DNA of 12,132 bases from an uncultured Micrococcales bacterium (GTDB lineage: Bacteria; Actinomycetota; Actinomycetes; Actinomycetales; Microbacteriaceae): positions 1 through 12,132 of the forward strand of contig CAITNA010000057.1 of NCBI GenBank assembly GCA_903893675.1, given 5' to 3'. Shown here in pieces: positions 1-6,611 of the stretch; the stretch's first letter is position 1; every line of letters starts with the position of its first letter. The notes below the pieces were generated by a model, which was given only the letters and a program-made list of their open reading frames with translations, was not told where the DNA came from and ran no database searches. The translations under genes were made by a program, and so were the position numbers.

Positions 1-19
1 CGCCTGCGAAGATTGATAC

Positions 20-529
20 ATGACTAATGTCGAAGTTTTCAGACCCAAGTCCAACTACGGATTCGCCGCAGCAGCCCTGGTTCTCGATGGTTTCTTTGTG
101 GTTCAAGGTGTCGCTTACCCAGATGGCACTCCCCTGGTCGTCACCCTTGCGATTGCACTGGCAGTCGCCGCCGCCGCAACACTTCTCTGGCTGCGCCCCA
201 AGCTGGTTCTCGGTGAGAACGAGCTCAAGGTGGTCAACCCGCTGAGCAGTCGCACGATTGCTTACGCTGACATCGTTGAGCTGAAGACCAAATGGTCGCT
301 GCTGATCGTTCACAACGCTGGCAGCACTCGCGTCTGGGTTGCACCCACATCCGGTCGAGTTCGCTGGGCTTCCAGCACCGGCGGCAACTGGAAGAACCGA
401 GTCGGTGGCGCAGCAGTCAACGACGCTGTTTACAGCGACATGGCTCCCGCTAGCGACAGCGTCCAAAGCGACAGCGGACTGGCAGCATTGCTGATCCGCC
501 GACGCATGGATGAGCTGGGTCGTCATTAG
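20..529 (+). CDS. PH-like (bacterial PH domain) membrane protein
   Basis: This 169-residue protein has two hydrophobic segments near the N-terminus (about residues 13-30 and 37-58). A basic RPK follows, then a soluble beta-rich region (about 60-110) with the pattern LVLGENELKVVNP ... IAYADIVEL. That layout, two membrane helices and then a small PH-like beta domain reading out at a W-V-A-P segment, is typical of the short actinobacterial bacterial-PH (bPH6-like) proteins. Their function is unknown, so none is given here. The C-terminal third (about 120-169) is polar and Ser/Asp/Ala rich, ending in a basic RRRMDELGRH tail. The ATG at 20 is preceded by only 19 bases and has no strong Shine-Dalgarno; the start fits the family N-terminus (FRP followed by the first helix). 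The stop TAG (527-529) overlaps the stop of the convergent permease gene, so no intergenic terminator fits between them. Confidence 0.7.
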   Translation: MTNVEVFRPKSNYGFAAAALVLDGFFVVQGVAYPDGTPLVVTLAIALAVAAAATLLWLRPKLVLGENELKVVNPLSSRTIAYADIVELKTKWSLLIVHNAGSTRVWVAPTSGRVRWASSTGGNWKNRVGGAAVNDAVYSDMAPASDSVQSDSGLAALLIRRRMDELGRH

Positions 530-1614
530 GCGCCAACCTTAGCGGCTTCACTTGCCTGGATGCGGTCCTTCTTGGTGATGCGACGCTTCTGACGTGGGTC
601 GAAGGCATCGCGCAAACCGTCACCAATGAAGTTGATGCACAGCGCAATCGTGATGATGAACAGACCTGGCCACCAGAACAACCAAGGGCTGACGGTGAAG
701 GTGTCCTGATACTTCGAGATCAAAAGACCGAGCGAAACGTCTGGTGACTGCACGCCGAAGCCGAGGTAGCTCAGAGCCGACTCGAGCAAAATTGCGCCCG
801 ACATCAACAGGGTTCCGGCAACGATGATGACACCCACGGCGTTCGGCAGGATGTGCTTGAAGATAATGCGGCGGTTCGATGCACCGGCAACGCGGGCTGC
901 GTCAACAAACTCACGCTCACGCAGGGTCAAGAACTCGGTTCGCACGAAACGGGCAAGGCCCATCCAAGAGAAGAAGCCAAGCATCACTGCCAGTGGCACG
1001 ACACCCAGGTTTCCGAAGCGGTAACCGATAACCGAGCCGAGCACGATAACCGGGGTAACCAAGAACATGTCGGTCAAACGCATCAGGATTGCGTCAACAA
1101 CGCCACCGTAGAAACCAGCGATTGCACCGACAATTGCGCCGATGACAACACCCATGATTCCAACGATGAGCATCACCATGATCGACTGCTCAGCGCCACG
1201 CATTACGAGGGCGAAGTAGTCGGTTCCAAGGTTGTCCATGCCGAATGGGTGTGCGCCAACTCCAAGGCCGGTCTTGTCGATAAACGAAGGCAAGATGTCG
1301 AGGGTTGGGCAGCCTGGGATGCCGTTCTCACAGAGGTCGGCGGTTGCAGCGTTTACGTCGATCTCGGTGATGGTGTGTGGCCACCAACCTGGAACGGTAA
1401 CCGGGTGCTTCTCTGAACCGAGGTGAAGACCCGACGCCGAGAATACAAACAAAATGATGAAGATCAGTGAGACGAGCGACGCCATTGCCGCGCGGTGACG
1501 CACAAAGCGACGGAAGATGATCTGACCCTGTGAGAGACCTTCGGTCTCGCGCAGCGAAATCTCGTTTTCGTTCTTCTCGACAGTCTTTTCGAGTTCTTTA
1601 GGATTGCGAGCCAT
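526..1614 (-). CDS. OppC/DppC-type peptide ABC transporter permease
   Basis: This is the second membrane subunit of a peptide/nickel-type (family 5) ABC importer, 362 residues long. It has the N-terminal OppC pattern (basic cytoplasmic stretch, LSQGQIIFRRFVRHRAAM, then a first helix at about 44-62), the HPFGMDNLGTD motif (122-132), and the BPD_transp_1 core from about residue 145. The EAA coupling loop EFVDAARVAGASNRR lies at 235-249, followed by KHILPNA. The C-terminus is INFIGDGLRDAFDPR, typical of DppC. The external loop between helix 1 and HPFG is longer than usual (about 60 residues) and carries two cysteines (C95, C102) that could form a small disulfide loop. The ATG (1612-1614) lies four bases after the stop of the upstream permease, so the two are probably translationally coupled. 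No ATPase gene follows; the next gene is convergent and overlaps by four bases. Substrate is not determinable from sequence; oligopeptides are the usual ligands. Confidence 0.93.
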   Translation of the reverse strand: MARNPKELEKTVEKNENEISLRETEGLSQGQIIFRRFVRHRAAMASLVSLIFIILFVFSASGLHLGSEKHPVTVPGWWPHTITEIDVNAATADLCENGIPGCPTLDILPSFIDKTGLGVGAHPFGMDNLGTDYFALVMRGAEQSIMVMLIVGIMGVVIGAIVGAIAGFYGGVVDAILMRLTDMFLVTPVIVLGSVIGYRFGNLGVVPLAVMLGFFSWMGLARFVRTEFLTLREREFVDAARVAGASNRRIIFKHILPNAVGVIIVAGTLLMSGAILLESALSYLGFGVQSPDVSLGLLISKYQDTFTVSPWLFWWPGLFIITIALCINFIGDGLRDAFDPRQKRRITKKDRIQASEAAKVGA

Positions 1615-1618
1615 TGTC

Positions 1619-3211
1619 TTACTTTCTGATTCGAATTCGAGGGTCGACTACACCGAACAGTAGGTCGGCAACGAGGTTTGCAACGACGGTCAGCATCGCA
1701 CCGATGATGAACACGCCCATGAACAGGTTGAGGTCGTAGCTGCCGATGGCCTGGGCGAACAACTGACCCATGCCTTTCCAGCCGAACACGCCTTCGGTGA
1801 TGATTGCGCCACCCAGAACGCCGGCAAAGTCATTTACCAGGATGGTGGTCAGCGGAAGCATGGCGTTGCGCATTGCGTGACGCACGATTACGGTGCGCTC
1901 GGTTAGACCCTTTGCGCGCGCTGTACGGATGTAGTCCATGTTCAGAACCTCGAGCAGCGAACCACGCGAGAAACGAACGTAACCAGCAAACGAGATGAGG
2001 GTCAAAGCGATGGTCGGCAGAATCACGTGCATGATGCCGTCAAGGCTGTTGATCCAGAAGTTGCCCGACTGAGTCGGGTCGAGCAGCTGGTTTGCCTGGC
2101 CGAGGGTTGGCACAGGGCGGCCGTTGATGGCGTCCGAGTTCAAGTAGCCAGCGAACTCCTGCATGAAGCGGTCGAAGATCAGAGGGAGGCTAGCAAGCAG
2201 ACCGGTGAGCATCGCGGTGCGCATGATGCTGCGTCGGTCAACCTTGGTGATGAAGTAACCCACGGCTGCGGCAACGAGCTGAATGATGAGCAGCACTTCA
2301 ACCACAGAAAGCAGCGAGCCCTTCTCGTTCATGACCCATTGCATTGGGTAGTAGAGCAAGGTCACAGCGCCAGCGGTAATCAGTGAGGCATTGAGCGACT
2401 TCTTGTCGTCGAGGCCGGTTGACAGGTGGGTCATCGCAACGGCAAAGCCGAAGGCGAAGACGCCAATGCCGATCATGCCTAGGCCTGGGTGAATGAACCA
2501 CTGGGTGATGCTCATCACAGTGAGCAAGCCGGCGATGCCGACTGCAACAACGGCCCAGGTGGTGAAGAAACGGCGACGTTCGCCACCGATGATGCCCGCC
2601 ATTATCAAACCGCCGATAAGCGCGAACGGTATGAGGAAGGACGGCGAAATTGTGGGGTCAGCCAAGAAGTCGTTGAACTGAATCGCCATGTATTCCTTGA
2701 GCAACACGGCAACCCAGAAGATTGGCAGCGAGAACAGAAGGAACGAGACGAAAGTCATCGAGTAGTCGAAGCGGCTGTACTGACGGAGTGCGGTAACCAT
2801 GCCGATGGTGATGCCGAGCACGATTGCCAAAACAGTCGAACCGATAACCAGACGGAAGGTGGTTGGAATCGCGGCACCGATGTATTCGATCACGTGGTGC
2901 TGGTCGCGAGTCATGCCGAGGTCAAACTGCCCCCAGAGTCCGGCGACGATGCCTTTGAGCCAGAGGAAGTAACGAATCGGCGGTGGAACATCGAGCTGAA
3001 GTTCGCGACTCAAGCGATCAATCAAGAACTGCTTGTTGACCGCAGTGCTCTGTTGGAGCTCTGCAAGTGGGTCGCTAGAAATTGCCTCGAGGTTGTACAC
3101 CATGAAACTGGCGCCAAACACGATAAGAAGTAGCATCCCGATGCGACGGGTGATGTAAGCAAACAACTTGCCAACCTTGCCGCGGCTGCTTTGCCGCACT
3201 CTGTTCCTCAC
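1619..3211 (-). CDS. OppB/DppB-type ABC transporter permease with a large extra membrane insert
   Basis: This is the first membrane subunit of the peptide-type ABC importer. The N-terminus (IGMLLLIVFGASFMVYNLEA) and residues 100-170 are classic OppB, including AAIPTTFRLVIGS and the SLPIFWVAVLL helix. The C-terminal part has HVILPTIALTL (395-405), the EAA loop YIRTARAKGLTERTVIVRHA (427-446) and the ending ADLLFGVVDPRIR. Family members are usually about 300-340 residues; this one is 530. The excess is a block at about 185-385 with five or six predicted membrane helices, inserted in the external region between canonical helices 3 and 4. Start: GTG at 3211 gives 530 residues, but a GAGGAA (3204-3209) four bases before an in-frame GTG at 3199 suggests that codon 5 may be the true start. 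A hairpin (3211-3224) abuts the first GTG. The gene lies downstream of the binding-protein terminator, so it depends on readthrough or on a promoter in 3212-3295 that I could not identify. Confidence 0.92.
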   Translation of the reverse strand: MRNRVRQSSRGKVGKLFAYITRRIGMLLLIVFGASFMVYNLEAISSDPLAELQQSTAVNKQFLIDRLSRELQLDVPPPIRYFLWLKGIVAGLWGQFDLGMTRDQHHVIEYIGAAIPTTFRLVIGSTVLAIVLGITIGMVTALRQYSRFDYSMTFVSFLLFSLPIFWVAVLLKEYMAIQFNDFLADPTISPSFLIPFALIGGLIMAGIIGGERRRFFTTWAVVAVGIAGLLTVMSITQWFIHPGLGMIGIGVFAFGFAVAMTHLSTGLDDKKSLNASLITAGAVTLLYYPMQWVMNEKGSLLSVVEVLLIIQLVAAAVGYFITKVDRRSIMRTAMLTGLLASLPLIFDRFMQEFAGYLNSDAINGRPVPTLGQANQLLDPTQSGNFWINSLDGIMHVILPTIALTLISFAGYVRFSRGSLLEVLNMDYIRTARAKGLTERTVIVRHAMRNAMLPLTTILVNDFAGVLGGAIITEGVFGWKGMGQLFAQAIGSYDLNLFMGVFIIGAMLTVVANLVADLLFGVVDPRIRIRK

Positions 3212-3224
3212 TCACTTTCGTGAG
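3211..3224 (-). promoter_or_regulatory. GAAA-tetraloop hairpin at the OppB-like start codon
   Basis: On the - strand, CTCAC (3224-3220), GAAA (3219-3216) and GTGAG (3215-3211) form a five-base-pair stem closed by a GNRA-type tetraloop. The last stem base is the first base of the GTG at 3211. If formed in the mRNA it would hinder initiation at that GTG and leave the downstream GAGGAA and the GTG at 3199 free. The inverted repeat is seen directly; the role is inference. Confidence 0.4.
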
Positions 3225-3294
3225 CCTAGAAAAGTTTAGGTTATGTTCACCTCACTTTTGCCTGCTTTTTGCGGGCTGAGGCGTTTTGGTGCAG

Positions 3295-3324
3295 AAAAAG
3301 GGCCCCGGTTTCCCGGGGCCCTTT
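3295..3324 (-). terminator. Intrinsic terminator after the substrate-binding protein gene
   Basis: A perfect GC-only stem GGGCCCCGG / CCGGGGCCC (3300-3308 and 3313-3321) with a four-base loop is extended by three A-T pairs. On the - strand it is followed by five T residues (3299-3295). It lies about 30 bases past the binding-protein stop codon and about 85 bases before the permease start. The A and T flanks would let it work in both directions, but only the - strand gene feeds into it. Its place inside the cluster suggests that it makes binding-protein mRNA more abundant than permease mRNA. Confidence 0.85.
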
Positions 3325-3335
3325 CCTTAGAGCTG

Positions 3336-3359
3336 CTTCTAAGAATTAGCTCTTAGAAG
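3336..3359 (-). repeat. 9-bp inverted repeat spanning the binding-protein stop codon
   Basis: CTTCTAAGA (3336-3344) and TCTTAGAAG (3351-3359) are perfect inverted copies separated by six bases. The stop codon (3353-3355 on the - strand) sits inside one arm. Together with the terminator just downstream this gives two stacked 3' hairpins on the binding-protein mRNA. A role in 3' end protection is possible but not shown. Confidence 0.6.
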
Positions 3360-5212
3360 TGCCACTGCCAGTAGTTCCAAACAACGTTTGGAGTCAGTGG
3401 TGCAAACGAGATGCCCTTCAAGGCAGTGCTTGCGGCAGCAATTGCTGGCCACTGGTACAGAGGCAGGGTGTAGTAGTTGTCGTGAATGATCTTCTCAGCT
3501 GCGAGGTACTTTGCAGTGATCTGTGAAGGGGTCAGGTACGACTCGAGCGAGTGCAGGATGGTGTCCAGCGCTGCGTTACCCCAACCGCTGTGGTTGTTAC
3601 CACCGTCGGTCTGGAAGTTAGCGTTGGTGCCAGTCTGGCTGACGCTCGATGGAGCCCAAGCGAACATCGCTGCGTCGTAACTTACGTCACTGAGCAGGGT
3701 GCTCCACTTGCTGTTAGGAGTGGTCGAGACTGCGAAACCAGCCTTCGCCTCTTCTGCAGCAATCAGCTTGTTCTCGTCGATACGACGCTGGCTGCCCTTG
3801 AACAGGAAGCTGATGTTAACAACCTGGTTCGAAGCAGAAGCGGTTGGGTAGTACTTCTTGACGAGAGCCAAAGCTGCCGCGGTGCGGTCTGCCTGGGTGC
3901 CAGTTACGTACTCTGCGTTACCCGAGCCCTTGGTGATGGTGTCGTAACCAGTCTGACCTGGGAGGGTGAACGACGAGTTCATCACTACACCCTTTGGGTT
4001 GAACGGGGTTACGAGTGCAGTCAAGATTGCATCGCGTGGCAGTGCGAGCAAGAAGGCGTGACGCAAGTCCTTAGCCTTCTGGCTGTCGCCCGAGAATGGA
4101 CCGGTGTAAGCGGTGGTGTCGCCCTGAGCTGCACCAACACGAAGGTCTACGTGCTCGTAGGTTGCCGAGACGCCACCGTAAACGGTTGCCGACTTGATCG
4201 CCTGGAGCTGTGCAAGACCTGCGGTGTCTGGCTGACCATCGTAGATGTCGATGTCACCGTTGCGGAGAGCCTGGTAAGCAGGCGAGCCATCAGCGATGAA
4301 CGAGAAGATGATCTTGTTGATTGGGTTGGTCTTTGCCATTGCTGGGCCCGAGGTGTACTTCGGGTTGCGAACCATGGTGACCGACTGGTCTGCTACTGCC
4401 GACTGAACGAGGAATGCACCGTTGCTAACTAGAAGCAGTGGGTTGGTCGACGAGTTAACAGTCTTGATGTTGTAACCAGTTGACCAAATCGCACCCATCT
4501 TCTTCAGAGCAGCAGTGTTCTTCGAAGTGAAGTCCTTGAGGAACTGAGCCTTAGCAGCCAAGTTCGCAGCAGCAGTGCCGAGCTTGGTCTTGCCAGCAGC
4601 AAGAAGCTCAAGTGCGTGCACTGGTGATGGGCCAGGGCCCAAGATCTCCCACTCAGGCTGGAATGAGTCGTACTTGAGGGTGACCGACATGTGGTCAGCG
4701 CTCAGAGTAGGAACACCAGAGATGTGTGAGTCGTACGAGCCGCCGTAGCCGACGCTGTCGAATGCAGGGGTGCCGGTGCTTGGGTCGCCAAGACCTGCAG
4801 CCTTCGAGTAGTCACCGCTGTTAAGCACGTGGCTGAGCAGAAGGTCAACTGCATCGATAGGAGTGCCGTCAGACCAAACCTGGCCCTTGCGAACGGTGTA
4901 CTTAACCTCGAAGTCCTTAGCTGTGTTCTTTACTACTGCAAACGAACCTAACGCAGTGTTGCGGATCAGGTTTGGCTTGTTGTCGTAGTAAGTGAAGCCG
5001 TTGGCGGTGAGGTAACCAATGTCAGAGTTGGTGACAAGGTTGGTGTCTGGAGTTCCACTGTTGAGCGAAGTCATAGCAGTGGTCTCCATCATTACGACGG
5101 TTGAGCGTGCGGCAGCACCAGCTGGAGCCACTGCTACGGCCGAGAGGCCTGCAATGGTCAAACCGGCAACAGCTGCAACGGCAACCGAACGCACAATGCG
5201 AGTTGCTTTCAT
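3353..5212 (-). CDS. Family-5 (peptide-type) ABC substrate-binding protein, secreted, without lipobox
   Basis: This 619-residue protein is the extracytoplasmic ligand-binding subunit of the importer. The N-terminus is a Sec signal: basic MKATRIVR, a long Ala/Val hydrophobic core, and an AGAAA cleavage region at about 31-35. The mature part carries the SBP_bac_5 signature YTVRKGQVWSDGTPIDAVDL (105-124), the later GDIDIYDG segment, and LRHAFLLALPRDAIL, which matches the usual 'R-A-h-x-x-A-h-D-R' region of the family. The C-terminus (NVVWNYWQWHF) is aromatic rich. Actinobacterial relatives are normally lipoproteins with an L-x-x-C lipobox. This protein has no lipobox and not a single cysteine, and no C-terminal membrane helix or sorting signal is visible. 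The ATG (5210-5212) has AAGGAG ten bases upstream, a rather long but usable spacing. A strong terminator follows, then the two permease genes. Ligand unknown. Confidence 0.92.
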   Translation of the reverse strand: MKATRIVRSVAVAAVAGLTIAGLSAVAVAPAGAAARSTVVMMETTAMTSLNSGTPDTNLVTNSDIGYLTANGFTYYDNKPNLIRNTALGSFAVVKNTAKDFEVKYTVRKGQVWSDGTPIDAVDLLLSHVLNSGDYSKAAGLGDPSTGTPAFDSVGYGGSYDSHISGVPTLSADHMSVTLKYDSFQPEWEILGPGPSPVHALELLAAGKTKLGTAAANLAAKAQFLKDFTSKNTAALKKMGAIWSTGYNIKTVNSSTNPLLLVSNGAFLVQSAVADQSVTMVRNPKYTSGPAMAKTNPINKIIFSFIADGSPAYQALRNGDIDIYDGQPDTAGLAQLQAIKSATVYGGVSATYEHVDLRVGAAQGDTTAYTGPFSGDSQKAKDLRHAFLLALPRDAILTALVTPFNPKGVVMNSSFTLPGQTGYDTITKGSGNAEYVTGTQADRTAAALALVKKYYPTASASNQVVNISFLFKGSQRRIDENKLIAAEEAKAGFAVSTTPNSKWSTLLSDVSYDAAMFAWAPSSVSQTGTNANFQTDGGNNHSGWGNAALDTILHSLESYLTPSQITAKYLAAEKIIHDNYYTLPLYQWPAIAAASTALKGISFAPLTPNVVWNYWQWHF

Positions 5213-5354
5213 GTAGTTGTTTCTCCTTGTTGTTTCAGCTTCACTGGCGTCACCCAGAGGTCTAGATCCTCATAACAAGGAGCTACGCCAAAGAAGCCTT
5301 GGGTAAAGCAAGACTAGGGGAAAACGCGAGGCAAACAAACGGTAAATACCGAAA

Positions 5355-5381
5355 GTTACATCTCTTTACATTCTTGTTACA
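5355..5381. promoter_or_regulatory. Three helically phased TTACA direct repeats
   Basis: GTTACA (5355-5360), TTTACA (5365-5370) and GTTACA (5376-5381) repeat with start-to-start spacings of 10 and 11 bases, one helical turn each. On the - strand they read TGTAAC/TGTAAA. Direct repeats of GTnAC-type half-sites about 11 bases apart are the usual architecture of OmpR-family response-regulator sites in actinomycetes (GlnR, PhoP, MtrA, AfsQ1). The array lies about 143 bases upstream of the binding-protein start on - and about 40 bases upstream of the DCC gene on +, so it could control either. Which regulator binds, if any, is inference. Confidence 0.45.
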
Positions 5382-5391
5382 AAGGGGCGGG

Positions 5392-5405
5392 GCCCGATTT
5401 CGGGC
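5392..5405 (+). repeat. GCCCGA/TCGGGC inverted repeat before the DCC gene
   Basis: GCCCGA (5392-5397) and TCGGGC (5400-5405) form a perfect six-base inverted repeat with a two-base centre. It ends 15 bases before the ATG at 5421. It could be a 5' leader hairpin or an operator half-site pair. No downstream T run is present, so it is not a terminator. The rest of the 208-base divergent region 5213-5420 shows no promoter hexamers I would call with confidence on either strand. Confidence 0.4.
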
Positions 5406-5420
5406 TGATATCCTGCAGGG

Positions 5421-5774
5421 ATGAGCAACTCCCCTGTCCTTATCTATGACGGCGACTGCGGCTTCTGCCAGCAGTGCCTCGACTGGGGGCTTCGCCGATT
5501 GACCGCGTTCCCCGCATACCTAGCCAGCCAGGATGCTCGCGCCAAGGCATTTGGCCTAAGCGATGCCGAGTTGGCGGCACAGGTTTGGTTGGTCGGAGGC
5601 GGCCTGCGTCTCGGCGGAGCAAGTGCGGTTGCCTATGTGTTTCGCATGCAGCCAAACCTCGGTTGGCGCATGCTGGGTTGGTTGATGCGGGCAGCGCCGC
5701 CGATCTCGAACCTTCTATATAGATGGGTAGCGAAAAACCGCGGTCGCCTGAGCAAACTGCTTCGCAACAGGTAG
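5421..5774 (+). CDS. DCC-family (DUF393) thiol-disulfide oxidoreductase-like protein
   Basis: A 117-residue protein starting MSNSPVLIYDGDCGFCQQCL. The DGDCGFC motif (residues 10-16) with C13 and C16 is the defining DxDCxxC signature of the DCC/DUF393 family, a compact thioredoxin-related group presumed to act on thiols or disulfides; a third cysteine follows at 19. The middle contains QVWLVGG and an Ala/Gly-rich region, and the C-terminal part (about 75-117) has the usual family segment LGWLMRAAPPISNLLYRWVAKNR. The length is typical for the family. The cytoplasmic substrate is unknown. The ATG at 5421 has only a close GCAGGG ahead of it, a weak Shine-Dalgarno. The CPBP-like gene begins 18 bases after the stop, so the two are likely co-transcribed. 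Confidence 0.88.
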   Translation: MSNSPVLIYDGDCGFCQQCLDWGLRRLTAFPAYLASQDARAKAFGLSDAELAAQVWLVGGGLRLGGASAVAYVFRMQPNLGWRMLGWLMRAAPPISNLLYRWVAKNRGRLSKLLRNR

Positions 5775-5792
5775 TCGGGAAGCACCAAGAAC

Positions 5793-6554
5793 ATGCAGAA
5801 CCTCGATAACGCTTCGCAGCGCAAACAACTCTGGGCCGAGAGCGGTTTGGTGCTCGGCGTCAGCCTAGGTGCAAGTGCTGTGTACTCGATTCTGCAACTT
5901 CTGCAAACCGCACTCTCAACTGCCGGAATCGCCGGCTCGACCGCAGCTCTGAATCAGAGCCAATCTTCAAATCAGTTTTTCGACGCAGCGTTTCAAATTC
6001 TCGACATCGCTTTCGCGTTAGTGCCGGTTGCACTAGCGATTTACTTTTTGCGTCAGCGCGAGAATGGTCTTCGAATCGGCGGCTGGCCGATCACCGCCAA
6101 AGACATCGCGCGAGCGCTCGGGCTCGCGGCAGCAATCGGGTTGCCCGGCATTGCGCTTTACGCAGTCGCACGAGGCGCAGGGCTTGCGGTGCAGGTTGTC
6201 GCCGCGAGCGCGAATAACTATTGGTGGACCATCCCGGTGCTTTTGCTTTCTGCACTTCGAGCAGCTGTCACCGAAGAAGTGATCATGGTGGGCTTCTTGT
6301 TTAGGCGACTTGAGCAACTCGGTTTTTCGTTTGCCAAGCGCCAAGCATTTAGTGCGATCATTCGTGGCAGCTATCACGCATACCAGGGGCTCGGCGGAGC
6401 GTTCGGAAACATCGCGCTGGGGCTTGCCTTCGGTTGGTGCTATCGCCGCTGGGGGCGCATCGCTCCCCTGGTGATTGCCCACTTCATCCTTGATGCTGTG
6501 GTCTTTGTCGGCTTCGCTCTGTTGTCGAAGCAACTTGCCAACCTCGGTTGGTAA
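5793..6554 (+). CDS. CPBP-family (Abi/CAAX-like) intramembrane protease homologue
   Basis: This 253-residue polytopic membrane protein has predicted helices at about 18-40, 66-86, 105-125, 147-165, 203-216 and 223-247. Family landmarks are E161-E162 (AVTEEVIMVGFLFRRL), H195 in a RGSYHAYQG segment, and H230 with D234 in AHFILDAVVFVGF. These match the glutamate pair and two histidine motifs that place CPBP proteins among Rce1-like glutamic/metallo intramembrane proteases. The canonical first motif is EExxxxR or EExxFRG; here the residue aligned with R is V166, giving EEVIMVG, so activity cannot be assumed although the glutamates and histidines remain. The start ATG at 5793 follows a GGGAAG 10 bases upstream. 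The gene is the second of a pair with the DCC gene. It could affect prenylated or membrane peptide substrates, or bacteriocin immunity, but nothing local settles that. Confidence 0.82.
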   Translation: MQNLDNASQRKQLWAESGLVLGVSLGASAVYSILQLLQTALSTAGIAGSTAALNQSQSSNQFFDAAFQILDIAFALVPVALAIYFLRQRENGLRIGGWPITAKDIARALGLAAAIGLPGIALYAVARGAGLAVQVVAASANNYWWTIPVLLLSALRAAVTEEVIMVGFLFRRLEQLGFSFAKRQAFSAIIRGSYHAYQGLGGAFGNIALGLAFGWCYRRWGRIAPLVIAHFILDAVVFVGFALLSKQLANLGW

Positions 6555-6611
6555 AGGTCATCTTTCGAAATAAGTCGCCTCGCCCTTCGCGGCTCTAACG
6601 CGCTCGGTTAG
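6555..6611 (+). other. Short spacer with CTAAC/GTTAG inverted repeat before the riboswitch
   Basis: Between the CPBP stop and the riboswitch lies a short GC-rich spacer. CTAAC (6595-6599) and GTTAG (6607-6611) form a five-base inverted repeat directly before the P1 helix of the aptamer. No clear terminator for the upstream gene and no convincing -35/-10 pair for the riboswitch transcript is visible, although a promoter must lie here or within the CPBP gene unless the operon is read through from 5421. Confidence 0.35.

Noticed and set aside
2489..3133. + strand open frame of 214 codons opposite the OppB-like gene
   Set aside because: The translation is a charged His/Asp/Glu/Asn mixture typical of the complement of membrane-helix codons; no start signal.
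3260..3276. GCCTGC-TTTTT-GCGGGC hairpin as a second terminator
   Set aside because: The stem has a mismatch on the - strand, where transcription runs, and no T run follows it there.
3551..4432. Long + strand open frame (293 codons) opposite the binding-protein gene
   Set aside because: It is fully antisense to a gene with clear family signatures, is cysteine and valine rich without domain motifs, and arises from codon bias on the other strand.
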